Shown: positions 11,624 to 23,153 of the stretch, piece after piece
How positions within the stretch are numbered: position 1 is the stretch's first letter
How the letters are laid out: every line of letters begins with the position of its first letter
NCBI GenBank assembly: GCA_029891385.1
Contig: CM057233.1
Location: forward strand, 31,602,540-31,666,539
Length of the DNA stretch: 64,000 nucleotides
Reading direction: 5' to 3'
Origin: Erythroxylum novogranatense
Taxonomy: Eukaryota > Streptophyta > Magnoliopsida > Malpighiales > Erythroxylaceae
Made by a program: the position numbers and the translations under genes
Notes under the pieces: generated by a model
Told to the model about the DNA's origin: nothing
What the model saw: the letters and a program-made list of their open reading frames with translations, nothing else
Databases searched by the model: none

Positions 11624-12477
11624 ATTTCCATTCCAGCAGCAAATCCTATAGCTGGTCATCAAATACTGATTAACTCTGGCCCAAAATGGAAAATTATTTG
11701 CATGTAACCATTCCTAGCAAAACTATGTAGATGCAAACTTTTGTCAAAATAAGCCATAAAGATGTTTCTTTCCTTTTCAAACCCATCAGCATTTGCTACA
11801 CCAATATCCTTGAGCTTCTTACAAAGCATATACACATTCTCCTCACAATAAAAAAGGGTGTGTTGAAACTGAGAAATTTCGAAACATGTACTACTTGCCA
11901 TCTATGTCGTCATACTTCCAACTTCAGTTTTGCCTACAAAACCTGACCAATAAAATCCCGTGACCTTCACTCTACCTACTCAGCTATCCCTAGGAGGCAA
12001 AAACGTAGAAATGCATTTAATGCATGAAAGGCACTGTTGCATGAAAGGTATGTAAATAGATGTCGCCCACCATTTTTTTTCAACGCAACAGATGCGTGCC
12101 TTTCATGTTTACAAAAGTCACAGAGTTATTATGTGAAGACATGCAGAGTAGTGAAGACAATAGTATAGCAGCTCCCATTCTCTTGGGTCTAGAATTTCTC
12201 TTTCTTATAAAGTTGTCTAATAGAAATAGGATTGCTTTTCGTGTGTTATGTTCCCTAGTGGATGCTTTGCTTCTTGAGGTCTTAAATCCTGAGTTGTTTT
12301 CTTCGTGTACAAGGGGAACGAAAACAACTCTACTACAGACGTGGAAGAGACTACTCACAGTTGGGAAATAAGGAGAACATTATCGTCCGGTTTGAAGTGG
12401 ATTGGAGCTATTCTAATCGTTGCTTGCACGAACATACAGTGGAAAGTGATTTTACATTTTGAAAGAGACAACAGAGC
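11624..12477. other. Anonymous DNA between the CLE gene and the Tekay insertion
   Basis: The first 330 bp are probably the CLE 3' UTR. ORFs at 12060-12371 (+) and 12080-12358 (-) overlap each other and match nothing I know. Before insertion, 12478-12482 joined directly to 34467 onward. Nothing else can be assigned. Confidence 0.4.
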
Positions 12478-12902
12478 TCGATTGTAGCATCCCATTACTT
12501 GTGGGAGGGTTAGAATGATAAATGTGAGTGACTAATGAGAGTTAGAGATGCATTTCCATGTTCATGCATGATATGCCATACACTTACACATAAATAGTGA
12601 ATTTATTTGCACATGAAAATAATTGTACATGCATTCATGAATAATTCCGGGTATAATTGGATTGATTTGAGAATTGTGAATGTTTTCATATTGGAAATAT
12701 TAGTGATTGGTGGAAATATCGTATTTGTGTATGTTGGTGAATTTGGGAGTTTCCTTTTGAAAATTATGAAGTATTGAGAAAGACATGTATATATAATAGG
12801 AAACAAGAAATTAAAAGAAGCTTGGGAGATAGTTAGGTTGTAAAGATGACAATCAAGGGAGTTAGTTTCAAAGGAAACTAAGTTGGAACTTGGGTATTGG
12901 GT

Positions 12903-12945
12903 AAGTGACAAGTGTCACTTAGGCTTTTGTACTCTTTCTATAAGT
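12903..12945 (+). promoter_or_regulatory. U3 palindrome plus TATA box of the Tekay LTR
   Basis: An 18-bp perfect inverted repeat (8-bp arms AAGTGACA/TGTCACTT, AG spacer) precedes a TATAAGT box. The nested LTRs also have TATAAGT (minus sense) at 22721-22727 and 30227-30233. The 2050 LTR has a related palindrome at 5451-5465. In the 3' LTR the palindrome is intact (32006-32023) but the TATA is changed to CTAGAAGT near 32041. Promoter function is inferred. Confidence 0.5.
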
Positions 12946-13660
12946 AGGTTACTATTCTTTGAGAATTGACAGGTTAAATCTTGTCCAAGTCCATTCTTTA
13001 TTATCATCTTTCTAAAACTTCCTTTTGAGATCCAGAGTTTTCCATCAAATACCTTCTAAGAGACTTCTGTGTTTTTCCTTTCTTTCACCAAACCTATTTT
13101 GCCATTTGTGTCCTCTACCCTAAGAAAAACCAGAAGCTGATCATTTCATTAAGTGAAGTATGAAAATTTTGTGGAGATTAGGGCTTGAAGATTTTGGAGT
13201 TTCAGCAGGTAAGTAGTAAATAAATCTTTTAGAGTTGGGGATTCATGCAACAAATTGCTAAGTTACTATCATTTGCATGAAAAATGACATTCATGTGTTT
13301 GTCCATAAATACTGTGTTGTTGGAGGATGAAAAATCCGGTTACGGTGTTAATTTAGTGTTTGAAAGGTTATGAGCATTGCGTGTTGTAAAAGTATTTTTG
13401 GAGTTGGATGGAAGAGATAATTCAGGTAGAAGATGAATTAAAGGTAAAGTGTTGAAATCTTATTGTAAAAAAATTCGTGTTCTGACTTCGGGAGAAAATA
13501 TGGGCTTGATTTAGATAGATTCTGGCAAAGTTGCCTTCTGAAAAGTTGTATAACCTTCTTTTATCTTTCCAACGGTATATTATATAAAAAATTTGTACAT
13601 CGGAGTCAAAATTTATGATTCTTATAAGTGGATATGTTCTGGACGTAAAAAGCAGATGGA

Positions 13661-14022
13661 AAAAAAGCAGACGAAAAGCAGACGATAGAAATGAGACGAT
13701 GGAAAAGCAGACGATAGAAATGAGACGATGGAAAAAACAGACGATGGAAAAAGCAGACAATAGAAATGAGACGATGGAAAAGCAGATGATAGAAATGAGA
13801 CGATGGAGAAAGTAGACGATAGAAATGAGACGATGGAAAAAGCAGACGATAGAATTGAGACGATGGAAAAGCAGACGATAGAAAATGAGACGATAGAAAT
13901 GAGACGATGGAAAAAGTAGACGATAGAAATGAGAAGATGGAAAAAGCAGACGATAGAAATGAGACGATGGAAAAAATAGACGATAGAAATGAGACGATAG
14001 GAAATGAGACGATAAAACTAAG
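13661..14022 (+). repeat. GACGATGGAAAAGCAGACGATAGAAATGA minisatellite in the 5' LTR
   Basis: An array of about 15-bp half-units (GACGATGGAAAAGCA and GACGATAGAAATGA) that alternate to give roughly 29-30-bp units, about 360 bp in total. One strand is almost pure purine. The matching array in the 3' LTR (32757-33032) is about 90 bp shorter, so the arrays changed length after insertion or during reverse transcription. The ORF across it is repetitive and not a gene. Confidence 0.85.
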
Positions 14023-14258
14023 ATGAAAGTGAGTTAGTGAGAAATGAATTGTGATTTCAATGATTCTAAAGAGGCATGAACCTAAGTGTTAGTTATACTC
14101 AAATGAACTTTGGTATGGGGATGGTGTTGAGAAGAACCATGGAATGATACCTGAGATTTATCATGAACATTCATTGTATGTAAATTATTTCATGTATGTG
14201 CATTATTGAACACCATTAATGGCGTAAATTGTGATATCATGTATGTTATTTGTTATAG

Positions 14259-14326
14259 AGGAGCAACTGGAACGTCAACTTCCAGACGCTGTTGGATCTT
14301 CTAGGCATTAGCTTCAGGAGTAACCG
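14259..14326 (+). other. Putative 68-nt LTR leader micro-exon
   Basis: A T-rich stretch ending TTATAG precedes 68 nt that end at a consensus donor GTGAGTAAC. The same 68-nt unit lies at 33276-33343 in the 3' LTR. The sequence beginning GAGCAACTGGAACGTCAA is recognisable in the 61226 LTR (minus), and GGAGCGTCAA in the nested LTRs. Splicing is inferred from signals and conservation. Confidence 0.5.
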
Positions 14327-15448
14327 GTGAGTAACCTAGATGGTCCCACTCAATTAATTGTTTGTTGTAAAAGATGTTTTGAATGATGATATTGATGTGG
14401 TTCGATTGTGTTGATTTCGGACAATGAAAGTCCAGTGATTTTGATGTATAAATGAGTTAATTACGTGCTCCTTGTATGTGAACATGACGAAATAAGTGCT
14501 TCAAATGTGAAGGTTGTGAGTATGCATAAGAATGCAAAAATGTGCTCAGCAGTTCTGTTGAATGTCGGTCTAAGTCCTGACTATGAATGTGATCTAAAAG
14601 TGAATGTGCATCCATGTGATTGACTGAGGTTATATTATGTGAAACATTCATTACATGAATGCATGTAAGATAAAGGAAGTTATGACCGGAGTCGCCAGGA
14701 CAAAGGGCTTAAAGCTCAGAATGTGAATAGAGCCTAGGGCTCGGATGGATCCACTAAGGGATATGGGACATTATACGACAAAGCTCGACATCCATGAAGG
14801 AATGAGCTAGTAAAAAGGCACTCGGTCATAATGACAATAATAAATGAGAGTGAGTCTCACGTGCATTGCCAATTATAATTGATGTGTGTTTTGTATGAAC
14901 AATGTGATATATTGTGAATGTGCAATGAGGTGGATACTATATTATGTGCAAAGATGCATGAATTGAGTGAACCACCTATGATGGTTACCTCATTGAGTTC
15001 GCAAAAACTCATCAAAATTGCAATGTTGTTTTTTCAGGATCAAGAGAGGACTCTAGTTACTAAAGAAGCCCTACCAGTCGAGTAGATTGTGACCAGTGAG
15101 AGAGGTTATGGCTCAAAGGTCGGTCAGCTGGGGTTCTTTCGGGTGGTTTAGATAACTTTGATGCACTTTCCTCATTCATGTAGCACCATTGTATCAGGCT
15201 TCTAATGATGTACATATGGATAATGTTGACAGACAACGTAGATTTCGATTTTGTGAAATGCAATGAGGAAAAAGTTGGTTTTAAAATAGGGTGATCTTCT
15301 TATGATGCTTTAAGTGAATTATGTTACCATGCCCTATGAAGGGGAATGTAGTGATCGATCGTAGCTCGCCCTTATCGTAGGATATGTATCAAAATGACCT
15401 TCGGGTATCCAGGTGTATACCCTACAGTAAGGGGACGCTACATTTAGG

Positions 15449-15460
15449 TGGTATCAGAGC
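15449..15460 (+). other. Primer-binding site (initiator tRNA-Met)
   Basis: TGGTATCAGAGC begins 6 nt after the LTR end at 15442. It is the standard PBS of plant gypsy and copia elements primed by initiator tRNA-Met and sets the element on the plus strand. Confidence 0.92.
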
Positions 15461-15521
15461 ATGGTTTAACATCTGTTGGGACATATAGGAATGATAAGTA
15501 TGAAATATCTCAAGTAATATG

Positions 15522-16500
15522 GATGATGATTGAAGTTATTATTCGTTGTAGGTCATCCGCCCTAGGTGATCAGATTGATCAACCAGCTGACCAAGAATCT
15601 GTAGGAGCCAACAGAGAGTCCTCGGTACCTCAATCCGAGAGGTTGCCTCCTAGAGTTCCCGAGAGAAGGGAGAGGAGGTATGATAGGCTATGGAAGCAGG
15701 GATCTGTGGACTTCTATGACAGCACAGACCCTGTTGAGGCCGAGGGATTGTTAGAAAGGACGGAGAGAGTATTTGATCAGATGGACTGCAAGCCCGATGA
15801 GAGGTTCGATTATGCAGTGTCTCTCCTACAGGGCCCAGCATACTAGTGGTGGAAGACTATTCTAGGCAGCACCATCAGGCCCTGTCAGTTGAAGTGGGAG
15901 GACTTTCTAAGGGTCTTCAGAGACAACTACATGTCCAAGATCTACCTGGATATGAAGATGCAGGAGTTCTTGGAATTGAAGCAAGGCAGGATGTCAGTAG
16001 CGGACTATGAGGTCCGATTTAATAAGTTAATGGGTTATGCCATTGCTTTAATCCCCACAGAAGAAGACAAATGTAGGAGATTTGAAAATGGACTTAATAT
16101 GGAGATCAGAACAAGGTTGGCGAGGTCAGATATGGGCACTTTCACTGAGTTGAGAGCTGCGTCAATCAAAATTGAACAGCTAATGAAGGAGAAACAAGCA
16201 GAGATTGGGCAAGGGTCCAGAGGAAAGAGGCCTGGTAAGAGTCAAGACAGTTCTGGCAGGAGTTTCAGTAAGCGCTAGAGTAGATAATTCAGATCATCAG
16301 GTGGATTTAGACAGTCGGGCACTGGAAAGAGAGGTAGATCTACACAGACTGGTGGAGGACGAGGTACAGTGCAGAACCAGCGGCCCCCATGTGAGCATTG
16401 TGGGAAAAGGCACGGTGGAGAGTGCTGGGCTGTGTCAGGAGCTTGTTTTGCATGTGACTCTTTAGAGCACAAAGTTAGAGATTGCCCGGTTGTTGCTGGA
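15522..16500 (+). pseudogene. gag of the Tekay-type element (broken)
   Basis: One frame carries the gag domain with stops at about 15844 (TAG in a run of Trp codons), 16276 and 16288. The retrotransposon-gag capsid core is at 15860-16200, with WEDFLRVFRDNY and VADYEVRFNKLM segments. The nucleocapsid end has basic Gly/Arg/Ser-rich sequence and Cys-His knuckles around 16387-16490 (CEHCGKRHGGECW, then CFACDSLEHKVRDC). Gag would coat element RNA in particles. The ATG pair near 15522 is the likeliest start because the frame is open from the PBS. Reading continues in the same frame into protease. Confidence 0.85.
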
Positions 16501-18540
16501 GCCCAGTCTGGTGTGAGTGGGAGATCCGAGAGTGATACTACAGTCCAGCAGAGTATGGGTGGTGGATCTGGACAGAGAGGCCAAGGGAGAGAGAGAGGGA
16601 GAGCTGGGAGTTCTTCCATGAGGCCTGAGGGACAGGGCAACCGACCACAGTCTCAGGCCAGGGTCTATGCTATGACTAGGCAGGAGGCCCAAGACTCACC
16701 AGATGTGGTTGCAGGTGCGCTTCTTGTTTATGATTTAGAGGCATTTGCACTACTAGATCCAGGATCCACACACTCCTTTATTGCACCACATTTGGCATGT
16801 AGACTGCATTGTGATAGGGAGTCACTAAAATATGGGCTAGAGGTGAGTACACCTCTAGGTAGTGCTACTGCCTTAGGAGAGGTCTGCAAGGGGTGCCCGA
16901 TTATGATTGATCAAGTAGAGTTGAAGGCAGACCTGATAGTCTTATAGTTGAGAGACATTGATGTGATTCTAGGTATGGACTGGCTCACTGCCCATAGGGC
17001 CGTTATGAACTGCTATACCAAGGAGGTAGTATTAGAATCTTCTGATCAGCCTAGAGCAGTATTCAGAGGAGTTAGTCAGGCAGTGCCAGCCCAGATGATC
17101 TCATTCCTGAGTGTATTAAGGATGATGCAAGGAGGATGTGAGGCTTATCTGGCCCACGTTATTGATACTAGGGTTGAGCAGAGCATACAAGACATTCCAG
17201 TGGTTAAGGAATTCCGAGATGTGTTTCTTGAAGAGTTACCTGGTTTATCACCAGATCGGAAAATAAAGTTTATAATTGATCTGGTTCCAGGTGCTGCTCC
17301 TATATCCATTCCTTCATATAGGATGGCACCTGTAGAACTGAAGGAGCTGAAAGCTCAGTTGCAAGAATTGTTGGAAAAGGGTTTCATAAGACCTAGCATT
17401 TCACTTTGGGGAGCTCCAGTACTATTTGTGAAAAAGAAGGATGGGACTTTGAGATTGTGCATCGATTATAGGCAACTGAATCGGGTGACCGTGAAGAACA
17501 AGTATCCGTTGCCTAGAATTGATGACTTGTTTGACCAATTGCAGAGAGCTTAGGTATTTACTAAGCTGGATCTGAGATTAGGGTATTACCAGTTGAAGAT
17601 AGCGGAGGTTGATATACCTAAGAGTGCATTCAGGAGTAGATATGGGCACTATGAGTTCCTAATGATGCCGTTTAGGTTAACTAATACCCCGACAGCTCTT
17701 ATGGCCGTGATGAATAAGGTGTTTCAGCTTTACCAGGATCGATTTGTAATTGTGTTCATTGATGATATCTTGGTGTATTCAAAGAGTAGAAAAGAGCATA
17801 CTGAGCATTTTGGGAGTTATTTTACAGATTATGAAAGAGAAATAATTGTATTCCAAATTTAGTAAGTGTAAATTTTGGCTGGAGCAAGTTGTATTTCTGG
17901 GGCATATAGTGACTGGAGATGGCATGCAGGTAGATCCGAAGAAAGTAGAGGTAGTGATGAATTGGGAAGCTCCGAGAAATGTGTCTGAGATCCGAAGCTT
18001 CCTAGGATTAGCCGGATATTACCGGAGATTTGTCGAGAGATTTTCCCTGGTCTCGGCCCCTCTGACAAAACTTCTGAGGAAGAACGAAGTGTTCAGTTAG
18101 AATGAGTAGTGTTAGAAGAGCTTTGAGGAGCTGAAACATTGGTTGACGACCACATCGGTGTTGACCATTCCATTAGGGACCGGAGGATATATGGTGTATA
18201 GTGATGCATCGCATCAAGGTTTGGGAAGTGTACTGATGTAGCATGGCAAGGTGATCACCTATGCATCGAGACAATTAAGGTATCATGAGATTAATTATCC
18301 GGTACATGATTTAGAGCTAGCTGCAGTTGTCTTTGCTCTAAAGATTTGGAGACATTATTTATATGGGGAGACTTTCCAAATATATAATGATCATAAGAGT
18401 CTGAGATATTTGCTGAGTTAGAAGGAGCTAAATTTGAGGCAGAGGAGGTGGATTGAGTTATTGAAAGATTATGATTGTACTATTGAGTACCACCCGGAGA
18501 AAGCTAATATAGTGACAGATGCTTTGAGCAGGAAGTCTAA
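16501..18540 (+). pseudogene. Protease, reverse transcriptase and RNase H of the Tekay-type element (broken)
   Basis: The protease active site is seen as LLDPGSTHSFI at about 16750-16785. RT follows from about 17290, with [16 protein letters not shown] and the catalytic FIDDILVYS at about 17755-17783. RNase H is at about 18170-18530, with YSDAS and ending DALSRK. Stops occur at about 16945, 17551, 18098-18115, 18240 and 18421. A one-base frameshift lies between about 17830 and 17860. Several stops fall where Trp or Gln is usual. No functional enzyme can be made. Confidence 0.88.
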
Positions 18541-19210
18541 CATTAGTACAGCTCAGATTCAGTTATCAAGGTTACCTAATCTGATTCATTTGAGAGCTCT
18601 AAATGTAGAGATGAATCTGAAGCATGATGAGGCACTAATTGCTACTTTGAAGTTGAGGCCAATGCTACATGATAGAATTAGAAGCGTACAGAACAAAGAT
18701 TCTAACATGTTAAGGCTTATAGAGAAAGCGAAGGCAAATCCAGATTTCGAGTTTGAATTGAGGGATGAGACTTTGTGGTTGAGACAGAGGTTGTGTGTAC
18801 CTAATGTGGATGATTTGAGGAAGGAGATCCTTCAGGAAGCTCATATGGCCGCCTATGCTATGCATCCTGGTACTACCAAGATGTATAACACATTGAAGCA
18901 ACATTTTAGGTGGCCTGGGATGAAGAAGCAAGTAGCTGAGTATGTGTCTAGATGTATGACGTGCCAGTAAGTGAAGGCGGAGCACCAGGCTCTAGTAGGG
19001 AAGTTGAATTCATTGCCCATTCCGGAGTGGAAATGGGAACGGATCACTATGGACTTCATCATGGGTTTTCCAAAGACTCCAAGGTAGCATGATGCTATTT
19101 GGGTCATAGTGGACCGGCTGACTAAATCGGCCCATTTCTTACCAGTGAGAGAGAATAACTCACTTGATCAGTTGGCCCAGAAGTATGTGAATGAGGTGGT
19201 GAGACTGCGT
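18541..19210 (+). pseudogene. Integrase, first part (truncated by the nested insertion)
   Basis: The zinc-binding HHCC domain is present: H in MHPGTTKMY, then CMTC near 18955-18966, followed by a stop at 18968. The start of the DDE core follows ([12 protein letters not shown], then VDRLTKSAHF with the first catalytic Asp). Another stop lies at about 19086. The frame ends at 19210, where the antiparallel element begins. The remaining catalytic Asp and Glu are at 30653 onward. Confidence 0.88.
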
Positions 19211-20351
19211 TGTAACACCCCACTCCCGTATGACCCGAACCCGACATCGATGGTGATATCCGAGTCCATGCCCCACGAGAGAGGCGTACTACATCAGTCG
19301 GTCGGTAAAACTTGGTATACTTTTTTTTCTTTTTTATAACATACATTGGCCCGGTAAAAACAACGGTAAAAACAGTAAGTAATTTAAGCACATGAGCACA
19401 ATAAACTATTTCCAGTTATTACAAACAATCAACACTCATTACAGTCAGGCAACAATAATACAATTGTCAATGTGTAAAAACAATAACACCCCAATGGGCT
19501 TAGTCTAAATACAAAGCATTGTTATACATTGATTGCGGAACACAATTTGGTAAGACATTAATGCAGACATGAATTGATCCCGACTTCTATCCTTCACTTG
19601 CCTACAGTAGACATACTCCCGCGTCGAACGGGGTACTTTTCAAATCCTGAAAAATATATTGCAATTTTGGATGAGTTTGCGAACTCAATGAGAAACCATC
19701 ATCGATGGTTCTCCCAATTCATGCATCACATAACAAATTACAATAATAAGACAGTCTTAGTACTACTAATACAGTCAATATTCATAGTTCATATTACACG
19801 ATCAATTGTCACGGTCAATATTTAATTACGAATAATAAGACGATCCACGATCAAGTATAAGCAATCACAAGACAAGTAGTCATCCATTTACAATCTGATC
19901 ATCAAGTCAAACAATCCAATAATTATCCATTTCGGATATTGATCTAGTAATGATGCAATGCATATGTGACTCTTTTTTCCAGATTTTATTACAGATTATG
20001 ACCGAGCGCATAAAAATGATTGGTGTAGACGCGTCTGGGAGAATTATCTCCCTTCGAGCTCGAGGCTCGTTTGATATGTCGAGCTCTCAGGCTCGGTTCG
20101 ATGTCGATGGCGTCTCGGTTCACAATTTTCCTTTTAGCAGTTTAATGCATTTGTGCATGAATGCACATGCCCAATAGAAGTCAATATAATATATCACAGT
20201 CCATGGGTCAGTTCGAATGTACAGTCCAATTACATAATTGTCTAATGCCCAATTCACAGTCAATAAAAGCCATATATAATCCACGTAATCCCCGTAGGGC
20301 AATCAAGTCACAATAAACACGTAGATTGGGATAACCAACTAGGTTACTCAC

Positions 20352-20416
20352 ATCTTACTTTTTAGCTATTATCGGAAAGTCTTTGTCACGTCGGTCGATT
20401 GACGCTCCTGTTGTGC
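20352..20416 (-). other. Putative 65-nt LTR leader micro-exon (nested element, left LTR)
   Basis: In minus sense GATGCTTAG precedes 65 nt ending GAT, followed by GTGAGTAACCTAG. The counterpart in the right LTR is 27918-27853 (66 nt). It occupies the same relative place as 14259-14326 in the host element. Splicing is inferred. Confidence 0.5.
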
Positions 20417-20845
20417 CTAAGCATCAGAGAAGGTAACTATCACTAACGATTCAATCCAAATGAATTACTGATGCACATGTAGGTAAAAATATGCATGTTC
20501 ATGAATTCCCGACCCTAATCTCATTTTTTTCCATCAGAAAAAACTATCCAAAAATTAGAAACTTATTGGCGCTGACGGTGCGCAAATCGGACCTCTATAG
20601 GTCCCCAATTAAACAAAACAGTGATTACACAGACTTTTACCCGGACCCACGTCAATTTTCCGTCCAAAAATCTCTAATCTCTCAGAAAAGGAAATTTAAT
20701 ATTCTACGAATCCGATGCCTCAAGAATCAGGTCAATCGGATGTCGGACGGAAAAATTATTCACGAAGGAAACCAAAATTCAACAATTAATATATATATAT
20801 TGCCCTTATTTCTTACTTTTTTTCCCTTTCCTTTAACCGAAGTTC

Positions 20846-21715
20846 AATAAATCATAACTTATTCTACACAATTCAGAAAAATGCAAACCATATCTCATTA
20901 GAAAGGTAATGAAACCCTCTACAAGTTTCCTTTAGTCCAGAAAAATCAATTTTACCCCTAATGGTGTCAAACATCCAATGTAAGCTACTGCCCACACATT
21001 CACTTCCTAACACAGAACAGTCATTGGAAATTCACTATCTGTCATTCTGTGCAGTCAAAAATTATACAATAAATATGTTCATCAAGATCACAATGTTATC
21101 TACAACTTTCATGAAACAACCCAAATTTCAATTCCCTTGCTAACTAGGTCAAATAATTCACTCAAAGTTGCTGTCCCTGAAATCACTCAATTTGAGCAGT
21201 AACATTCTATCAATCATATCTCCCTGTATACAAGTCAAACAAATCACCACTTTATATCCCTGAAAAGATAAAATCTCAAACTTCAATTCTTCATGAAATA
21301 ACCAGACTCCAATTCAGCTTCGAACAGTGTCAAATCTGTTATGCAAGTTTCTGACCTAATCAGCAATTAACATCACAATGTAGGTTCAAATTGTGAAAAT
21401 CCATAACTCCCACATCTGATTTCCAGAAATTATATGCCATACACCATTTTCAAGATGAATGTGCCATATAAAATTCTTCAGTAGATTTCCAACACCAATT
21501 CAATGCAAAAAAATTACTAAAATTCCTTCTAATCTGAATGTACACCAAATTTGACATTCCAGCTAGGTTTCATTCAATGCATAAAAACAGCCAACAATCA
21601 TCAGTCCATAACTCCTAATATACAAATCAAAAAATTGAAAAATCAGTGGCATTGGAAAGATAACTTAATAGGCTTCAACTTTCATTTAGTCCATTTGTCC
21701 TAATTCCTTCTCAAT
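20846..21715. repeat. Tandem series of diverged ~175-bp modules
   Basis: Five successive units share an order of phrases: CATAACT, a GAAAAAT or TCCAGAAAT run, a CTACAAGTTTCC or ACAACTTTCATGA phrase, a GTCAAA phrase, and often CTGCCC or CTGTCC at the end. Starts are near 20846, 20998, 21181, 21358 and 21540. The same series is in the right LTR (about 28345-29215), and related modules lie at 57160-57890. Identity is too low for a simple tandem repeat, so the expansion is old. Confidence 0.5.
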
Positions 21716-23153
21716 TAATTTATAAAAATTAGCAAAACTATAGGGTATGATTTCGGGTACTGTTCATTCCAGTCAATAGCAGTAACTTTCCAAGACAAAT
21801 TGCACGCTCTTAAAGCTAAAATTGGACAGTGCCTATTTCACACAAAAATGTAGCCACCATCCGAAAGTTTAAGTGGCCACAAACCACACCTCATTTGCAT
21901 TCCTAAACAATTAGTTATGATCAAAATAGTACAATCGATTAAAACCCTAAATTTCCAGATTTGGTCCAATCTTAGTTTCTATCATTTCCAATGCCTTTAA
22001 CACATCATTAAACATCCAAAGGAACACAAATCAGTTCTTATACCATTCATACATGTACTAGGGCTAATACACAAAAATTGGCAGCACTCACTTCTTCATT
22101 TCCAAGTAAAATCAATGATCAATATGCCATCAAAATCAAGTTAAACCAAGTTACAACACATCTTTCATGCTAACTTCCTCAAATCATATTCAAACATAAC
22201 CCAACAATTCAAACTATCATTTTCATAACATTTAACCATCATAACTTAGTAAACAATAACCCCCTTTGGATGCATCTAATAACCATGATTCATGAAATAC
22301 ATAATGAAAACTTAACATAAACCTTACCTGGTCAAAGCTCTCATCTCGTCAATTCTCCAACTCTCACAACTTCCTAGTTTCTCCTACTCATACACGACAT
22401 CATTTCTTGCAAAGGGAGGTAAGAGGGTTGAGCTTGCATGCATGAGAGGAAGTGTTTAAAGGTAGAAGAAAAGAGTGATTTAGCTAGAACCAAAAGAAAA
22501 ATCGATGGAGAAGAGGAACTCAAAGTAGGTTTGGATGATGATGAGCCATAAGCAAAAATTCAACTTTTCACTCCTTTATCCATGAGTTTCCGACTTTACA
22601 AGGCCAAGCATAAGACAAAAGCATTAAACCCTTTGGACACTTGGCAATTGATGGAGAAATGAAGAAAAGTCAAAAGATTTCAACTATTATACTTTAATCA
22701 CTTTAATCAATAAATATCCAACTTATACACCCACAATTTCGGTTACTACATGGTTTAAGGGTCTACTTTAGGGTCCCACCAAAATATGCAAGAGTTTTAA
22801 GATCAAATAACAGTAGAAATTCAACCGGTTCGCTAATTGGAGATGTTTTTTTTCCGGTTCGGAAATTTTCTCCGGAAAAATCCAAAAAAATTCCTAAAAA
22901 TCTCTTAAAATAGAAAACAATTTATGGCGCACTCAGAATAATTTTTCAAACCCATTAACCACGTTAATCCTAATAAAATTGTCTTAGGCACGCAAACCGA
23001 GAATATCATGTATGCATGCACAGTAATTTTATGTGCACAAATGTGACTGTGGACCAATCCTATTATGCATGAACAGTCCTATGCACTCCAAATCTATTCC
23101 ATCCTATGTCAAATTTACTATTTTACCCTTCCAATTGAGGGTGAGATGTTACA

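Larger units (their letters stand above)
12483..15442 (+). repeat. 5' LTR of the Tekay-type element (2960 bp)
   Basis: U3 holds the perfect inverted repeat AAGTGACAAGTGTCACTT at 12903-12920 and, 19 bp on, a TATAAGT box at 12939-12945, placing the start of transcription near 12970. Splice-like signals follow: donor CAG|GTAAGT (exon end 13208), acceptor TTATAG (exon start 14259), donor GTGAGT (exon end 14326), acceptor TTTTTTCAG (exon start 15038). Intron 1 would hold the purine-rich minisatellite at 13661-14022. The PBS follows at 15449. Confidence 0.9.
19211..23153 (-). repeat. Left (3') LTR of the nested element (3943 bp)
   Basis: In minus sense it begins TGTAACATCTCACCC at 23153 and ends GGGGTGTTACA at 19211. 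Minus-sense signals: TATAAGT at 22721-22727; donor CCAG|GTAAGG (exon end 22328); acceptor GCTTAG and exon 20416-20352; donor GTGAGTAACC; acceptor ATTTTTCAG (exon start 19646). Five diverged modules of about 175 bp at 20846-21715 lie in presumed intron 1. Confidence 0.9.

Noticed and set aside
12060..12371. 103-codon plus-strand ORF as a gene
   Set aside because: It overlaps an equally long minus-strand ORF; neither shows a recognised motif.
13615..13815. ORF and CRISPR-like direct repeats
   Set aside because: It is a purine-rich minisatellite without unique spacers, in a plant LTR.
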